Of a stretch of 64,000 nucleotides of DNA, positions 47,515 to 60,450 are shown in pieces (the stretch's first letter is position 1; every line of letters begins with the position of its first letter). The stretch is from Stereum hirsutum FP-91666 SS1 (taxonomy: Eukaryota > Basidiomycota > Agaricomycetes > Russulales > Stereaceae): assembly GCF_000264905.1 (NCBI RefSeq), contig NW_006763137.1, positions 1,570,748 through 1,634,747 of the forward strand, given 5' to 3'. The notes under the pieces are model-generated. The model was not told where the DNA came from. It did not search any database and saw only the letters and a program-made list of their open reading frames with translations. The position numbers and the translations under genes are program-made.

Positions 47515-48019
47515 ATGGTCTGTAAGAAATGTGAGAAGGTGCGCCCTCCTTGTCAATGGAGTTCCAGACTGAATCTGACAGGCCTATGGTGCCCAGAAAC
47601 TCTCGAAGTTGGCCGCACCAGATCCCTTTACTTCTACCACTTCTGCTATCAAAGATGGGTCTCGTAAGATTGGAGAGAATAAGCTGATTGGTAGGCCAAA
47701 GGCCGGGCCAAGCTCTGCCGGTGGTTCGTCGAGCTCGAAGAACAGATACTCGGTGCGTTCGTTATGATTTTCTCGGCCTGACAGTACGCTTACCCGTAGT
47801 GTGCCCATAGCCTTACTCATCCAAGTGTAAGGACTGCAAGTCGCCGGTGACACAGAACAGGGCGAAATACTGCCATGGTGCGTACTCATGGAGAAGGAGG
47901 CCCTGAACGTGCTGCTGATCGGACGGTTATGAATAGGATGTGCCTTCAAGAAAGGGTTGTGTTCTATGTGCGGGAAACAGATCCTTGACACGACAGGATA
48001 CGCGATGTCTAGTAAGTAG
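47515..48019 (+). CDS. CRIPT: CRIPT homologue (cysteine-rich small protein)
   Basis: Four exons (47515-47538, 47597-47752, 47811-47877, 47937-48019) give 109 residues, the usual size of CRIPT. It begins MVCKKCEKKLSK and has the family pattern of CxxC pairs: CKDCKSP, KYCHGCAFKKGLCSMCGK, ending ILDTTGYAMSSK. Eight or more cysteines in CxxC pairs indicate zinc binding. Animal CRIPT binds PDZ domains at synapses; that role cannot apply to fungi, and the ancestral role is nuclear or spliceosomal in recent work, so function here is inferred only from orthology. A GTAAGT overlaps the stop region, so a slightly different C-terminus is possible. Confidence 0.92.
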
Positions 48020-48402
48020 ACATGCGGAATCTGTTGCACACGCGTGAGGAGGTGGGCGATCGGCTATGGACTTTTGTTCTGTTTACTGGGCATGTATTCA
48101 TATGTATTCTATATCCCTAATTCACTGTGCTTTTGCATTCCCAAGTTTTACAAGTTCGAGATCGAGGGCTCGCTTGAGAGATTGGGTGGAAACACAAGGA
48201 AAGTGTCACGCCCAACGTAGCATTCACTAGGTCGTCCCAAAGATATCGAAACCGATATACAAGCCAAAGTAAGAGATGAACGATGCCAGCCTAGCCTGAC
48301 TTCAAAGAGTGTCTACGAATGTCGTTCGAAACACAGTACCATATCTATTAGCACACTCGCAAAAGCATCTAACTGAGGGCAAATCCGCATACCTAAAGTT
48401 CA
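48020..48402. other. Convergent 3' intergenic region
   Basis: 380 bp between CRIPT and the F-box gene. No gene seen. Confidence 0.45.
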
Positions 48403-50106
48403 CTAGTTCCCGGACCCATAGCTCCTAACCTTGCTAAACCAGAACGGCCTCTCATTCTTCAGCGGCAAAGGACAAGCCTCGCCAGTTCCAACATCTACCG
48501 AATCATATCCGTCAAAATCGATCTTGTTCCATCGACCGAGTGGACGGGAGCGCAGAGTGAGCGTCATCTGGAAGGTATACTTGGCGTCTGACCTGGATGG
48601 ATCCGTGAGGTCGGTGATAAACAGGTTGTTGCCGGAGAGAGCCCAGCGGCCGATGTACAGACCCTATGTGAAGTCGAATGAAGGTGATGTTAAGTTAGCT
48701 TCAGCTGGTAAAGGGAGTGAATCGGGAGCGCAGGACTAACCTTCATCCTGAGCGTAGGCTGAAGGATAGGGATGATCTGTTGAGGGTTGTACTCTTCGTT
48801 CGCGAGAAGGGATATGACATCTCCGGTGGGGAAAAATCGACTAATTGTTGTTTTCGGAGTTTATATGAGTCTAATTTAGTTCTGGATAGAAGCGGTCGAC
48901 TGGAAGGCGTACAGATAGCGGTGGTAGGTGATCAAGTGACTGATCTGTTGAAAGAGAGGAGGTCGTCAGCGATGTATAGATAGGGTCAGAGCTTTGGGAC
49001 CTACAGCAACCCAGGCATTGTCACTCATACCATGGCGGCTAAATATCGAACAAACAGTCCATAAGTTTCTTATACTGTAGTATGCAAGGTGAACGCACGT
49101 GTAGTGGCAAACGGCAATGTAAACACCGTCCAACCTCACCCTCGGTTTCTCGATGAACAACCTCCGATAGTCCTTCTGAAATTCCTTGATTGTATCCTCT
49201 ATCCGTTCATCTTCTTCAATCTGTGGTGGCTTGTATGTGGCAAGAACAAGCCGTCTGGATAGACACGAGGAAGAACAAACAAACGATGACATGGTCAGAC
49301 TTGGGCACAGAATGGAAGAGAGGCAAACCTGTGAGTATGATATACCTCCAGTAAGTCGAGTCTAGCGTCAATAGGCGGGCCTTCCGATTGACCTGTGCGA
49401 ACCGCTCGAGGGATGTGATGTTGAGGAAACGAAGGACGTGGGTGAGTAGTTCGTTGGGCAGCTTCGCCAGGTGAAGAGGTTCTTTCTCTTCCTCCGGTTC
49501 GAAACCCAATGACTCGGGAAACTCCTTCAGCACGCCTGCCAGGGTACCAGTAATATTACCGGCGCCATTCTCGATGACATGAGAGGAGTCGAAGATACGA
49601 GGCGTGTGTGGCACATCCGAGACCTTGACCGCCGCCACACCGTTCGCGAGTGCGTCAACTTGAGCGTCAGTCGAGGCGGTCTTCTTGTGCAGCGTGGATT
49701 TCTTCGATGTACCGTTGGCCTGTTGCTCAGCGTAGTGGTACGCCCGGTCGACGTTCGAGTCCATACGAAAGGCCTGGCGATATAAGCGAAGGGCCTCATC
49801 AAGTTTACTTGCCTGCTCACACCGAACAGCCTCCCTGTAAACGTCTACCGCTTTCCGACGTACTCCAGCTGTCCCCGTAGTCGCATAGTTGACCCCGGAC
49901 GATGTAGGCTCGACCAAGTCCGATAATTTGACCAGGTGATCATCGTGAGCGGGCGTACTCTCGGTGTGGGTAGAAGTAGACGAGGTGGCACCGGTGATGA
50001 AAGGCTCAGTTGGAGGGTGAGCAGTCTGCTCCTGTCGTTTGCGCTGTACTTCAGCTTTCCATTGTTCTCGGAAGCGCTTGAGCTCTTCCGGTTCTTCTGC
50101 GGACAT
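48403..50106 (-). CDS. HRT3: F-box protein, FBXO9/Hrt3 homologue
   Basis: Substrate-recognition subunit of SCF ubiquitin ligases; yeast homologue Hrt3, human FBXO9. Six exons on the minus strand, start 50106, stop TAG at 48405-48403. The N-terminus (EEPEELKRFREQWKAEV) is followed by a TPR-like helical stretch (AVRCEQASKLDEALRLYRQA, about residues 90-125), an F-box near residues 215-260 (LAKLPNELLTHVLRFLNITS) and the FBXO9-specific C-terminal domain: RVRLDGVYIAVCHYTRHG, LITYHRYLRFFPTG, LLANEEYNPQQ and GLYIGRWALSGN. All junctions preserve frame. The order TPR, F-box, Hrt3 domain is complete. Divergent from the DnaJ gene. Confidence 0.93.
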
Positions 50107-50423
50107 GCGTGAGTGTGAGCGGGTGAGATGAAGCGAAGTAGCAAGTTTGACTCGGAAGTCATTAATAAATGGTTCTTATCAAGCAAATACCTTACGTCAT
50201 CTGTAGACGCGTTCGCTCAACCGGATTGGCCTTTGTAGCACGTTTTGTAGTGCGACTACGTTTGCTTACCTACTCTACTACAACGCTTGTTGAAGCCCAC
50301 TACACTTTTGGAAACCACGTCAGTCTGGGAATCTGAAGGCCTGAACTCCGGGGCGGCTCCGGTCTCTATCCACTTGCACACCCACCCTTTACCTCCACCT
50401 TCCTTCTTTCCAGCGGGCAGACT
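50107..50423. promoter_or_regulatory. Bidirectional promoter region, FBXO9/DnaJ
   Basis: 317 bp between divergent start codons; no clear TATA box. Confidence 0.4.
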
Positions 50424-52013
50424 ATGGAGAGCAACAAGGATGAAGCGCTTCGCTGTCTAGCCATCGCCCAGAAACACCGGGACGCTGGAAATCTTCCCTC
50501 TGCTCGCAAGTTCGCCCAGAAATCTATAACATTATTCTCCACACCAGAAGCGGTCAAATTCATCAAACTCCTCGACTCTGATACGTCTTCTTCTGCCTCG
50601 ACGTCTAGTTCTTCGGGATCCTCGAAACCCTCGTCAGGATCGTCATTCACGTCGGGTGCAGAATCGCATCCTTCAGCGTCAGGCGCGAAGCACCGTCACA
50701 CGACGTCCACGAACGGCAGTGCGGCTTCAAGTTCGAACGAGAAGGCACGGGAATATACACCAGAGCATGCTGCGGTTGTGAAGAGAGTGCAGACATGTAA
50801 AGTAACGGAATATTATGAGATCCTGGAAGTGAGCAAGGATTGTCAGGAGGCAGACGTCAAAAAGGCTTATCGAAAGGTGCGCACAATCCACTTCCAACTC
50901 GCGAGCCATTCTCACCCTACACTTACCTCCATAGCTTGCACTGGCACTGCATCCAGACAAGAACGGAGCTCCTGGGGCAGACGAGGCATTTAAAAGTATG
51001 CCACCCCATTCGTCTCTGCAAGCTGTGCCTGAGCTAACTATTTTGTCGTATCTAGTGGTTTCGAAAGCATTCCAGGTGCTCTCTGGTCAGTCATATATAT
51101 TCTACTTTTGTTGCACACAGCATTCTCAATAATACTACAGACCCACAAAAGCGTGCTGCGTATGACCGAAGTGGCTCGGACCCAGAATCACGTTTTGGCA
51201 GTGGACCACCCCCTGGATCATCACCGGGCTTTGCAACCAGTCAGTTCCGCGGTGGCGGTGGCTTTGAAGGCGAACTCAGTCCCGAAGATCTGTTCAACAT
51301 GTTCTTCGGTGGAGGTATGGGTGGCGGTGGCGGTTTCGGTGGTAGTCCTGGTACGCTCTTCATTTCTGTGCCACGTCTATCTTTCTTTGGTATCTCGAGG
51401 CTTCGCTGAAATATACCGCACAGTATTCTCAGCGACATTTGGTCCGGGAGGTTTCCGCACTACACGGGTACATACCGCTAATGCAAGGCATCGTCAAACC
51501 AACCAGACAGCCACGGAGAACACACCTCGATCTGTATTCCTCCAGCTTATGCCCCTTCTCGTCCTCTTCGCGTTCTCCCTCCTCAGCGCCATCCCAAACC
51601 TGTTCACCACCCCACCCACTCCCGACCCCCGTTTCTCATTCCAAGCCTCGACACGATACAACATGGAACGCACGACCACAGGACTCAAGATCCCCTTCTA
51701 CGTCAACTCGGCAGAGTTCTCGGGGCATCCAATTGCTGCCGAAATCGCAAAAGCTGCTAGTGTATCGGCTGAGAAGGGGAAAGGGCCTACGGGTATACCA
51801 AGGGCGCTGAAGAAGTTCGAGGACAGTGTGGACAAAGCATACGTACAGGACAAGTATTCGCTTTGTCAGAGAGGAATGGACTTTAAGCAGCGCAGAAAGG
51901 ACGAGGCTATCGGGTTCTTTGGAATTGGGGCGGACTGGGAGAAGGTGAAAGCTATTGAGAACGAGAAGATAGAGGCGTGCGAGATCCTGAAGGGTCTGGG
52001 ATATCTTCAGTAG
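50424..52013 (+). CDS. HLJ1: ER-membrane J-protein (Hlj1/DNAJB12-like)
   Basis: Hsp40 co-chaperone anchored in the ER membrane that stimulates cytosolic Hsp70 in ER-associated degradation. Five exons (50424-50876, 50935-50995, 51056-51085, 51141-51350, 51424-52013) give 447 residues. The N-terminus begins with the DNAJB12-type helix MESNKDEALRCLAIAQKH and a Ser-rich linker; the J domain spans about residues 132-200 with EYYEILEVSKD, HPDKN across exon 2 and KAFQVLSDPQKRAAYD. A Gly-rich region follows, then one membrane span (LMPLLVLFAFSLLSAIPNLF, about 295-315) and the DUF1977 domain with PFYVN and KYSLCQRG. Domain order matches the family exactly. Confidence 0.95.
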
Positions 52014-53389
52014 TGCTCTCGTGGACGATCTTTGTTGTGGATTATGGTGGTAACATTAACTTATGATCACTGGATAACACTGATGAGAGGGAATCTATTA
52101 CCTTTGGTGAGTGGATGTTGTAGCCCTCAAGAGGTGTAGCTGTGGCCAATTTGCTGATTTATTGTTATCGTGTGGCCTTGTTCAGTTTCCTTAATTCGGT
52201 GTTCAGCTATATATGGTGTAAAATTAGAGGGTTGGATATCTACTTGTATGCCTTCTTGCTCCTAATTCCACGCGATGCGGGTCTACGCAACAGGACTGCC
52301 TCTTACCGCTTGCGTCGACTTGCTTGTTCGCGCCTTGTCTCTGGTCAGGCCCGGAACCCGGGTCGTAGCGTCAATATGTTTGGTGGCATGCGCCACGCCC
52401 TCGTTCTCCATAAAACGACACTCACTGCGTTCTCCCATCCGCCGTTCTCGGGTCTGGCTCTCCTTGGTCCGGAATCCTCTGACTTGGTTGTCCACTACTT
52501 AAGGCCGGATGTACCCTTGACCATAATAAATAGTATGCGACAATCGGACGGTCCTACTCTATTGACCTTGGCTTTCCCGAACTTAAGAACGTCACATTGT
52601 CCCTCGGCCTTGCGTGGTTCTCTGAGGTCTTTAGCTCGAGCTTGGGTCTGTGACTCAGGCAATATATTATTCGATTCTTGACATCAAGACCCTCCAGTGC
52701 CAGAATATCGTCGGCCTCATCGTGTCCTGGCACGGGCTCTAGAACTGCGAAGTCAACAGACGCTGGCAGTGTGGTGTAATTGACTTCGGTCTTTGCAAGG
52801 TTCAATATGAAGTCCACCAGTGGAGATGATCATAAGCATGCAGCGAAGTAAGTAGATGAGGATGACATGAGGACATAACTTAGACAATTACGTATTAGTA
52901 CGGATGAGGTGAAGGAACAGAACAGGACGGCAAGGCTGAAGGAGTAGCCGGTACATACAATATATACAGTAGGCGCGTATGTATAGTCTACAGACAATGG
53001 TGATGATTAGGGGAGAGACGATGAATTAGTCCACGATAGACGGGTGGCAGGGAGTATAGGGTATGTATGAAATGCTATGAGGTGCAGAGTGCGAGGCGGG
53101 TAGACAGAAGAAATCCAAGATGAGCGTGTAAGGAGATCAAGAAAGTCACCGAAAACAAACAAAAAACAAGAGAGGAAACCGGAGTGAACGAAGAGGACTC
53201 AGAGTGAATACCTATGGTCAGTCAGATGATATGTAGATGTCTGGGTCCCACTACGAGACAAAAGTCAGATGAGGTCTATGGGCAATCTATACCGGAGACT
53301 CTAAAGACTTCTATGTCGGCCATAAAAAAATCAAAACAAGATCAAAAGCTCGACGGGCAATAAACTAGAAAGGTAGCGTACTCCAGGCT
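52014..53389. other. Intergenic region, no gene recognised
   Basis: About 1.4 kb between convergent genes. Overlapping open frames at 52142-52681 (+) and 52554-52817 (-) are long for chance but show no similarity, no ATG context and no splice structure I can support. From 52860 to 53380 the sequence is purine-rich on the + strand, fitting a long 3' UTR of the F-box gene. Confidence 0.4.
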
Positions 53390-55314
53390 TTAAGCCACGG
53401 CAGCAGAACCCTGCTGCAATGCGAAATACCCATCCACAACGTCCTTCCACGGTCTATCCTCGCCCTCCCCATCCTCCGTTCCAGGACACTCGAACGCCAA
53501 CTTCTGCATCGCTGGGAACGCCTCATACAAGGCCTCAACCAAGCAATCAACGCTCGCCTCAGACCTCCCCTCTCTCGGCCTTCGTCTCGGCCTCGAGTAT
53601 CCAATCGTTAATCTCTCCAGAGTAGTCTGTCCTGCCACGCCGCCACTTGGGGAGACGGATGAGATATCCAGGGGAACAGCCAAGCCTCTCAACCTCGGAC
53701 ATCTCTCCGCCAGCACACGTAGTGAAGCGACCGTCGCCCTAGGACTCAACCACCCCATTGCCTCGCTCCCATCCTCCTCATCCTCCGTCGTCGTTCCATC
53801 CCCACCCGTCCCCTCACTCTCCGACAACATCGGCCGGGTCCACAACCCCAATTCCTCAATCTTCGGCCACCACCCCGCCATCCTCTCCACATCCTCGTCT
53901 CCGAGGTCTGGTGGCACACACGTGTCAATTCGCAGGATGCGGAGATTGTGTAGCCGGGAGAGGGGTTCAAAGGTCGAGAGCGTGGGGTGGAGTTTGGCGG
54001 TCGAGGAGGGGAATGTGAGAGAGGTAGAAGGGGTGTGGTGCGGGGTGGGGGCTGGACCTGTGGCACTGATTGGGTTTTGGGGAGCAGCTAGGGCGAGGGG
54101 GTGGGGCGGTGGTGTCACATGTAGGGGCAGGAAAGCGGGCGAAGGGAGGGAACAGAAGGTGGTAAGGGACTCGAGGGTGAGGACCTCCACAGTCGAAGGC
54201 AAAAGCGCGAGCGAGGGTTTCCAAGAATCGATGCAGCGAGGTTTGGGAGGCGATGAGATATGAATGGCGTGTAATACAGGTGCGGATGCTTCGGCGACGA
54301 TAGGGAGAGTGAAAGGAAGGAGGACAGCCTCGAGGACGGCTGGGGAGGCACGTATGTGCAGCGTTTTGAGGGCAGGGAAGTATGGTGCGCGGACCTCGTC
54401 TTCCTCTTGGGGGAGAAGAGCGGCGAGGACTTCAGGATCGATGTCGTCCATCTGGACCTTCAGCTCTTCGAGGCGTTCCCAGTGTGAGAGCGCGACGAAT
54501 GCACTCGGAGTCATGTCGGCGCCACCGACGTTGAGGTTCAAGGTCTTCAGTTGCTTCATCTCGATGACCGTTTGCATCAGACTTGGGCTGATTCGTCCTC
54601 GGAGTTTGAGGTTGGCTAGATTAGGGACGACGCGCATGACTTCGACGAGGTATGCGCGCAGCTCGGCTTGCTTGTTACTTGGGTGGGAGGGTTCGAAGGG
54701 CTTGCGAGAGATGAGAGGCAGCTCGAGAGAGAGGGATCGAAGTACAGGGGAGAGCCACAGGGAGAGCGTGAGTGGCGAGGACAGAGGTACTTTGGAGAAC
54801 GATGGCGAAGAGAGGGAGAAGTGTAGAAGGAGGCGGACGGAGGTGAGGGAAGGGAATATAGTGGTGGAGTGATTTGAAGACGAGGACAGGCAGGATTGGA
54901 GGCGGGAGATGAGGGACGGGGAGACTTTGAAGAGGTCTGCGGAGTATTGGCAGACTCCCTTGACGCGCTTGGCATAGGCGTTGAACTTGGCCAACGATTC
55001 TAGAGATAGCTCTTGCGAGTCATCCAACGTCTATGCAGAACCTATTCAGTATCGAGACATCCGGATATGACTGGAAATACAAAACCCACATAAATCCCGT
55101 GGTGACATTGCAGCCCAGGTATCAACCTGAAGAGCGCCTCTGAGTCCCGCTGGTGTAAGAAAAACCAGAGATAGTCAAGCGCAGGATCTCGCCACGCCTT
55201 GCAGACGCGAGCGAGCTGGTAGAATGTCCTCTTCCGTGTTGCCTTGTCTAGATCGACATCCAAATGCGTGAATATATGTCTAAGGAGCTCGTCTATGAGG
55301 AGTGCACGATGCAT
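53390..55314 (-). CDS. F-box/LRR-like protein
   Basis: Two exons (55314-55090, 55030-53390), about 621 residues. The N-terminus has an F-box-like helix set (LIDELLRHIFTHLDVD, then TFYQLARVCKAWRDPALDYLW), and the rest carries irregular leucine-rich strands (VLRSLSLELPL, LANLKLRGRIS, LKTLNLNVGG, LEELKVQMDDID, LRILRIDTCVPPDLGDED). This is the very common mushroom F-box family, which recruits unknown substrates to SCF ligases. A Pro/Ser/Thr-rich loop interrupts the repeats around residues 370-420. The start is the first ATG; upstream in-frame codons are not ATG. The substrate is unknown. Confidence 0.87.
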
Positions 55315-55916
55315 TGAAACGAGTGATTTGGCGAGCAAGCGTCTAGTGACCAGAAATTCTACAGGCTGCGTCTATTATACGTCGCGAACCCGGCGCAGGC
55401 GTCGAGGAGGAAGGGGGAAGGGGAAAGTACGTAGACCAGAACCAAGCAATGCGGGGGTATAAAGCCAGTCGACGCACTACAGGCACCGCTGCACGAGCCT
55501 AAGCGCTGTCTCAATTTTTCTCGGTTCGCTGCGGTGATTGGGCCACCGTTTCCAGTTTCATTCACGTGTTGCTCTTCGCGCCCGTTCCGATATCTATCCG
55601 CTGCCCCACCGATTGATTATTTGTCCAACGTTGCTGCCAACGCTCCTGAGCGCAGCGACATGTAGTTAGTCTCGAGAGATCGAAACGGCTTGGTGCAAAT
55701 GAAAACTAGACTTGTCTAAATCGAGGTGAGAGCGCGCACAAAGATCATCAAGGCCGGCAGAGATATTTGACCGCATCACACTTTTCGAGTTCTCGCACAC
55801 AGGATGGTTGCATGTTTCACATGGCATAGCGGCAAAGCATACAGAAAAGACATGGCTACAACAACTACGTAGAGCACGAGCGACGACCGTTACACCACTG
55901 GACTCTAAGCGCTCCC
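55315..55916. other. Intergenic region
   Basis: 600 bp with the F-box promoter and the 3' flank of the ubiquitin-S27a gene. No gene seen. Confidence 0.45.
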
Positions 55917-56650
<734 letters not shown>

Positions 56651-57072
56651 CTAAAGGCCAGTCGAACAGAGTATGAGCACCAATTCTAATAAGAAACGAA
56701 GAAAGAGAGATACTCACGGCGACGGACGCCTTGTCTGTCCAACGAAACGAACGATGGAGTCTTTGACAAAAGCAAGAGCCTGTTCGATGGGCCTCCCTCT
56801 TCGCGCGCTGCCGATGGCTTATATACCAAGATGTTCCCACGCTTGGTCAGCCTTCGTCCATTCCTGTGAAAATAAGGTTTGAGTTTCGGGCATTCAATTG
56901 CTGCGGAGATGACCGAGGCCGAAGCGGCTGTGTAATTGATTGGGGAAGTGTATTACGTCAGACACGCGTCTCCTCGTGTCGCGTCGCGTCCGTGCGCTTT
57001 CTCGTGTCTTGCTCTCAACCTACATCTTGTGCCACACATACCCTTTTCGTCCCGTTAGATTTCACCAGAAGG
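56651..57072. promoter_or_regulatory. Bidirectional promoter region, UBI3/RFC3, with TATA box
   Basis: On the UBI3 strand a TATATAAG lies at 56825-56818, followed by a leader and a likely 5' UTR intron (donor at 56717, acceptor at 56651). The RFC3 start is at 57073. A strong TATA box fits a highly expressed ribosomal gene. Confidence 0.55.
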
Positions 57073-58609
57073 ATGGATAGCGAAAATGAGATGAACGCGT
57101 CTGATGCAGAGTCCACTAAGCCGGTCTTCGCATCCTCGGCCAAGGGAAAAGGCAAGGCTGTCGACCGAGGTGCACAAGACGTGTCGCAGGACGAAACACT
57201 TCCATGGTCAGCATCTCACACCCATATCCTTCCTCTCAGCTTACTCAGACTCAGAATCTGACATTATGCGTCGCAGGGTAGAGAAGTATCGACCGAATTC
57301 GCTGGATGACGTAGTATCTCACAAAGACATCACCAGCACTAGTGCGTCCTCACCTTTCTTGATAGGTAGTAATGGACGAAGGTTGACCCAGTGTTTGGTG
57401 TAAAGTTGAGAAGTTCATCGAGAAGAATAGGTTACCACATCTGTTGTTCTATGGACCACCTGGAACTGGAAAGACGTCTACTATCCTCGCAGTAGCGCGT
57501 CGTATATACGGAGCAGGTTACAAGAAGCAAACACTAGAGGTGCGTCCCATCCCCTCTCTTATGTCGTAACTTATCTAAACACGCTCGCATTCTTCTCCAG
57601 TTGAATGCTTCAGACGACCGTGGTATCGACGTCGTCCGCGAACAAATCAAACAATTCGCCGAAACACGCACGCTCTTCTCCAAGGGCTACAAACTCATCA
57701 TCCTCGACGAAGCAGACATGATGACCACAGCAGCCCAGGCCGCCCTCCGCCGCGTCATCGAGCAATACACGAAGAATGTCCGCTTCTGCATCATCTGTAA
57801 TTATGTGAATAAGATCGTGCCGGCGATACAGAGTCGCTGTACGAGGTTTAGGTTCTCGCCGTTGCCGATGAAGGAGGTGGAGAAGAGAGTGGACCATGTT
57901 GTGGCGGCTGAAGGGTGAGTTCTTCGTCATCCTGTTGGACGCGTTCGTAGTTCGATGTTGTAGCTGATGAATCTGTCGGTGTGTAACGACTAGTGTGAAG
58001 TTGACGGAGGACGGAAAGAAGGCGCTGTTGAAGCTCTCTAAAGGCGACATGCGACGAGCCCTCAATATCCTGCAAGCATGCCACGCTGCATACGACCAGA
58101 CCGGTGAAACCGAAGTGTATAACTGTACAGGAAGCCCTGAACCCGCTGATATCGAGACCGTGGTCAACTCGATGATCACGGATGAGTTCACCACGTCTTA
58201 CCACAGTACGTCCGCCACCGCCCTCAGACTCCCTGGACATATTGTGTTACGCGTTGATTGCGTAATTGGATTACTGACGATATTTCGCCCGATATTGTGT
58301 AGTGATCAGCACGTTGAAGACAGAACGAGGTCTCGCACTGCAGGACCTACTGATAGGTGCATACGAATACATCGAAGGCATCGACTTCCCTCCAGCTGCG
58401 AGAGTATATCTACTAGATCATCTAGCGACGACCGAGTATGTCCCCCTCTGTTTTACATGTTCGCTCACAACTTATCTCACACTCTGTTTTGTGATGGTGG
58501 TGGTAGGCATCGACTCTCGACAGGCGGTAGCGAGAAGATCCAGTTGACCGCGTTATTGGGCGCGTTCAAGAACGCGGTGGAGTTGACGGAAAAGGCGAAG
58601 GAATCATAG
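57073..58609 (+). CDS. RFC3: Replication factor C small subunit 3 (human RFC5 type)
   Basis: AAA+ subunit of the clamp loader that opens and loads PCNA at primer ends. Seven exons (57073-57206, 57277-57341, 57406-57539, 57601-57914, 57994-58205, 58303-58435, 58507-58609) give 364 residues. RFC boxes: [15 protein letters not shown], Walker [34 protein letters not shown], Walker [11 protein letters not shown], and the SRC motif in [30 protein letters not shown] is specific to yeast Rfc3/human RFC5 as against Rfc2 or Rfc4. The C-terminal collar helices end LTEKAKES. The N-terminus has an extra 40-residue Ser/Lys-rich extension. One acceptor (57405) ends AAG. Confidence 0.96.
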
Positions 58610-59064
58610 CATGCGGGCATGCGGGCCCTCAAACATCAGATGTTACGTTCTATATTTTATCCTTGTCTTTCTTTGCTTTTGTGTTTTCGATGTTATGACA
58701 AGGACTTCTTCAATAATTCCAAGGGGTGTCCTCTCGAGGATGAAAGCGACAGGCAGAATTCAATAGGGCAGGCGAGGACCATAAGGCTTGTGTCATTAAT
58801 GTGTCTTAATCCATGACTCGATTCATCAAAACAGCGTACAGTACGAGAGGTCCACCCCCGAGCCGTCGAGAGCTGGACCCCTTGCCCATCAATGTTCCGG
58901 ATTGTAAATAGTGCAGAAGCCACATGGACGGGCCTGTCGTCTGAAGCAGGAGAACGAGGATGTACGACGGAAATATAGGTGATAAATGCCATAGACGTCT
59001 GTTGGCTTCCCTCTTGCAGAGAGGTACTGGTCTCCTGGGCCACGAAGAGGCCGACGCCGTACCA

Positions 59065-59324
59065 GGAGAAAAAAAGGAGGACCAGCCTCAAAAGAAAAGA
59101 AAAAACAAAGGCCCACTGCCGGGTCGCACAACGAGGAAGGCCCCAGTGGGACATGTTATCCACCTGCCACGTCCAGTCGATGAGCTACCGACACCGGGAG
59201 GAGGTCACTGCGCCAACCGGGAGAGCGGCATAGGGTGTCCTGTGTCCACCGCCTAACTCATCGGTAGCGACACAGCTTCCTCCGAAACGCGCTTCCATAC
59301 CAGGAATACGCGCGAGGTATAGTA
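59065..59324. repeat. Tandem duplication, copy 1 (about 260 bp)
   Basis: Starts GGAGAAAAAAAGGAGG and ends GAGGTATAGTA. It matches copy 2 at 59362-59620 with only scattered substitutions and a 1-nt length change, roughly nine bases in ten identical. Both strands keep open frames through most of the unit, but substitutions do not clearly favour one frame. I do not recognise a coding or RNA family. Confidence 0.8.
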
Positions 59325-59361
59325 CTGAAGGAGTCGTAAAGGGTGGGAGAGACTCATGGAC

Positions 59362-59620
59362 GGAGAAAAAAAGGAGGACCAGCCTCGAAAGAAACAAAAA
59401 ATAAAGGCCCACTGCCGGGTCGCACAACGAGGAAGGCCTCAGTGGGACATGTTATCCACCTGCCACGTCCAGTCGATGAGCTACCAGCAACGGGAAGAGG
59501 TCACTGGGCCAACCGGGAGAGCGACATAGGGTGTCCTGTGTCCACCACCTAACTCATCGGTAGCGGCGCAGCTCCCTCCGAAACGCGCTTCCATACCAGG
59601 AATACGCGTGAGGTATAGTA
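59362..59620. repeat. Tandem duplication, copy 2 (about 259 bp)
   Basis: Direct-repeat partner of 59065-59324, separated by 37 bp. A further AAAAAAGGAGG follows at about 59633, hinting at the beginning of a third, lost copy. See copy 1 for content. Confidence 0.8.
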
Positions 59621-60450
59621 ATAAATAAATCAAAAAAGGAGGGCGACGCTCACGAAGGCCGACCAGCGGCTCTAAGCTGAGGGAGGGATGAGATGGTGGG
59701 GGGATGGTGGAAGTTGGGGGAAGAGAGGTGATGGGGAGGTCAAGCCAGGAGAGCGCCCTTTTATATGTGTTCGAAGCAATCGATGCGCACGCTTGTGGTA
59801 TCGATGGCGATAACGGGACAAAGGCAGAAGTTGTGACACAGATGGGACCGACGGCAAGAGAACAATGGGAAACAGAGAACTGGCTCGATCGCGATTGGTG
59901 CCGTTGACGCGGCGCGACACGCGTTGAGGTCACGTGCTCACGCGCTTTCATAAATGTTGAAACGATGACGTCGAATTCGAACGGGCTTTGTGCACAAGTA
60001 CTTTCATCCATATCGCAACGGTGGAGGCTCAGCGGATACTTAAACACTTGTCGAGGGAGACATACTCTAGCTCGCACACATCTGTTAAGCAAAGTTAGTC
60101 CGAAAAGCACAGAACAACTTCAGCCTACAGCACAATTGCGTGTGACTCAACCGGGAATTGGGACCCAAACTTACAGATACGTTCCCTCAGCGAGCCAAAC
60201 CTTGTAACTTGAAGTCATCCGTGGAAGTTCAGTGAACCACATACATAAACAACTTTCAAATCAGTCGTACAGGGAAAAGAATAGGGGTGAGCACATTTTT
60301 GAGTACAAGAGATGAACTATTGATACACAAAGGTATATTAGGACCGTAGCCTGAAGTTGTAGCCGTGTCATCATGCTCGTCAATGTATTTTTTTTTTTAG
60401 AAAGATCGTTGGGCACAAGAGAAAAAGAGGGAACGTAGACCATCTCAAAA

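Larger units (their letters stand above)
58610..60450. other. Intergenic region carrying the tandem duplication
   Basis: Outside the two repeat copies I see a purine-rich tract (59675-59740), a TTTTATATG stretch at about 59760 and no recognisable gene. Long open frames on the minus strand across the copies (ending GMEARFGGSC-like) might be a small duplicated gene, but no start, splice structure or homology supports it. Confidence 0.4.

Noticed and set aside
58301..58600. Second open frame beside the last RFC3 exons
   Set aside because: The family residues fall in the spliced frame; the other frame has no similarity and crosses an intron.
59065..59620. Possible LTR pair of a retroelement
   Set aside because: The copies are direct repeats only 37 bp apart, without TG..CA ends, primer-binding site or any coding sequence between them.
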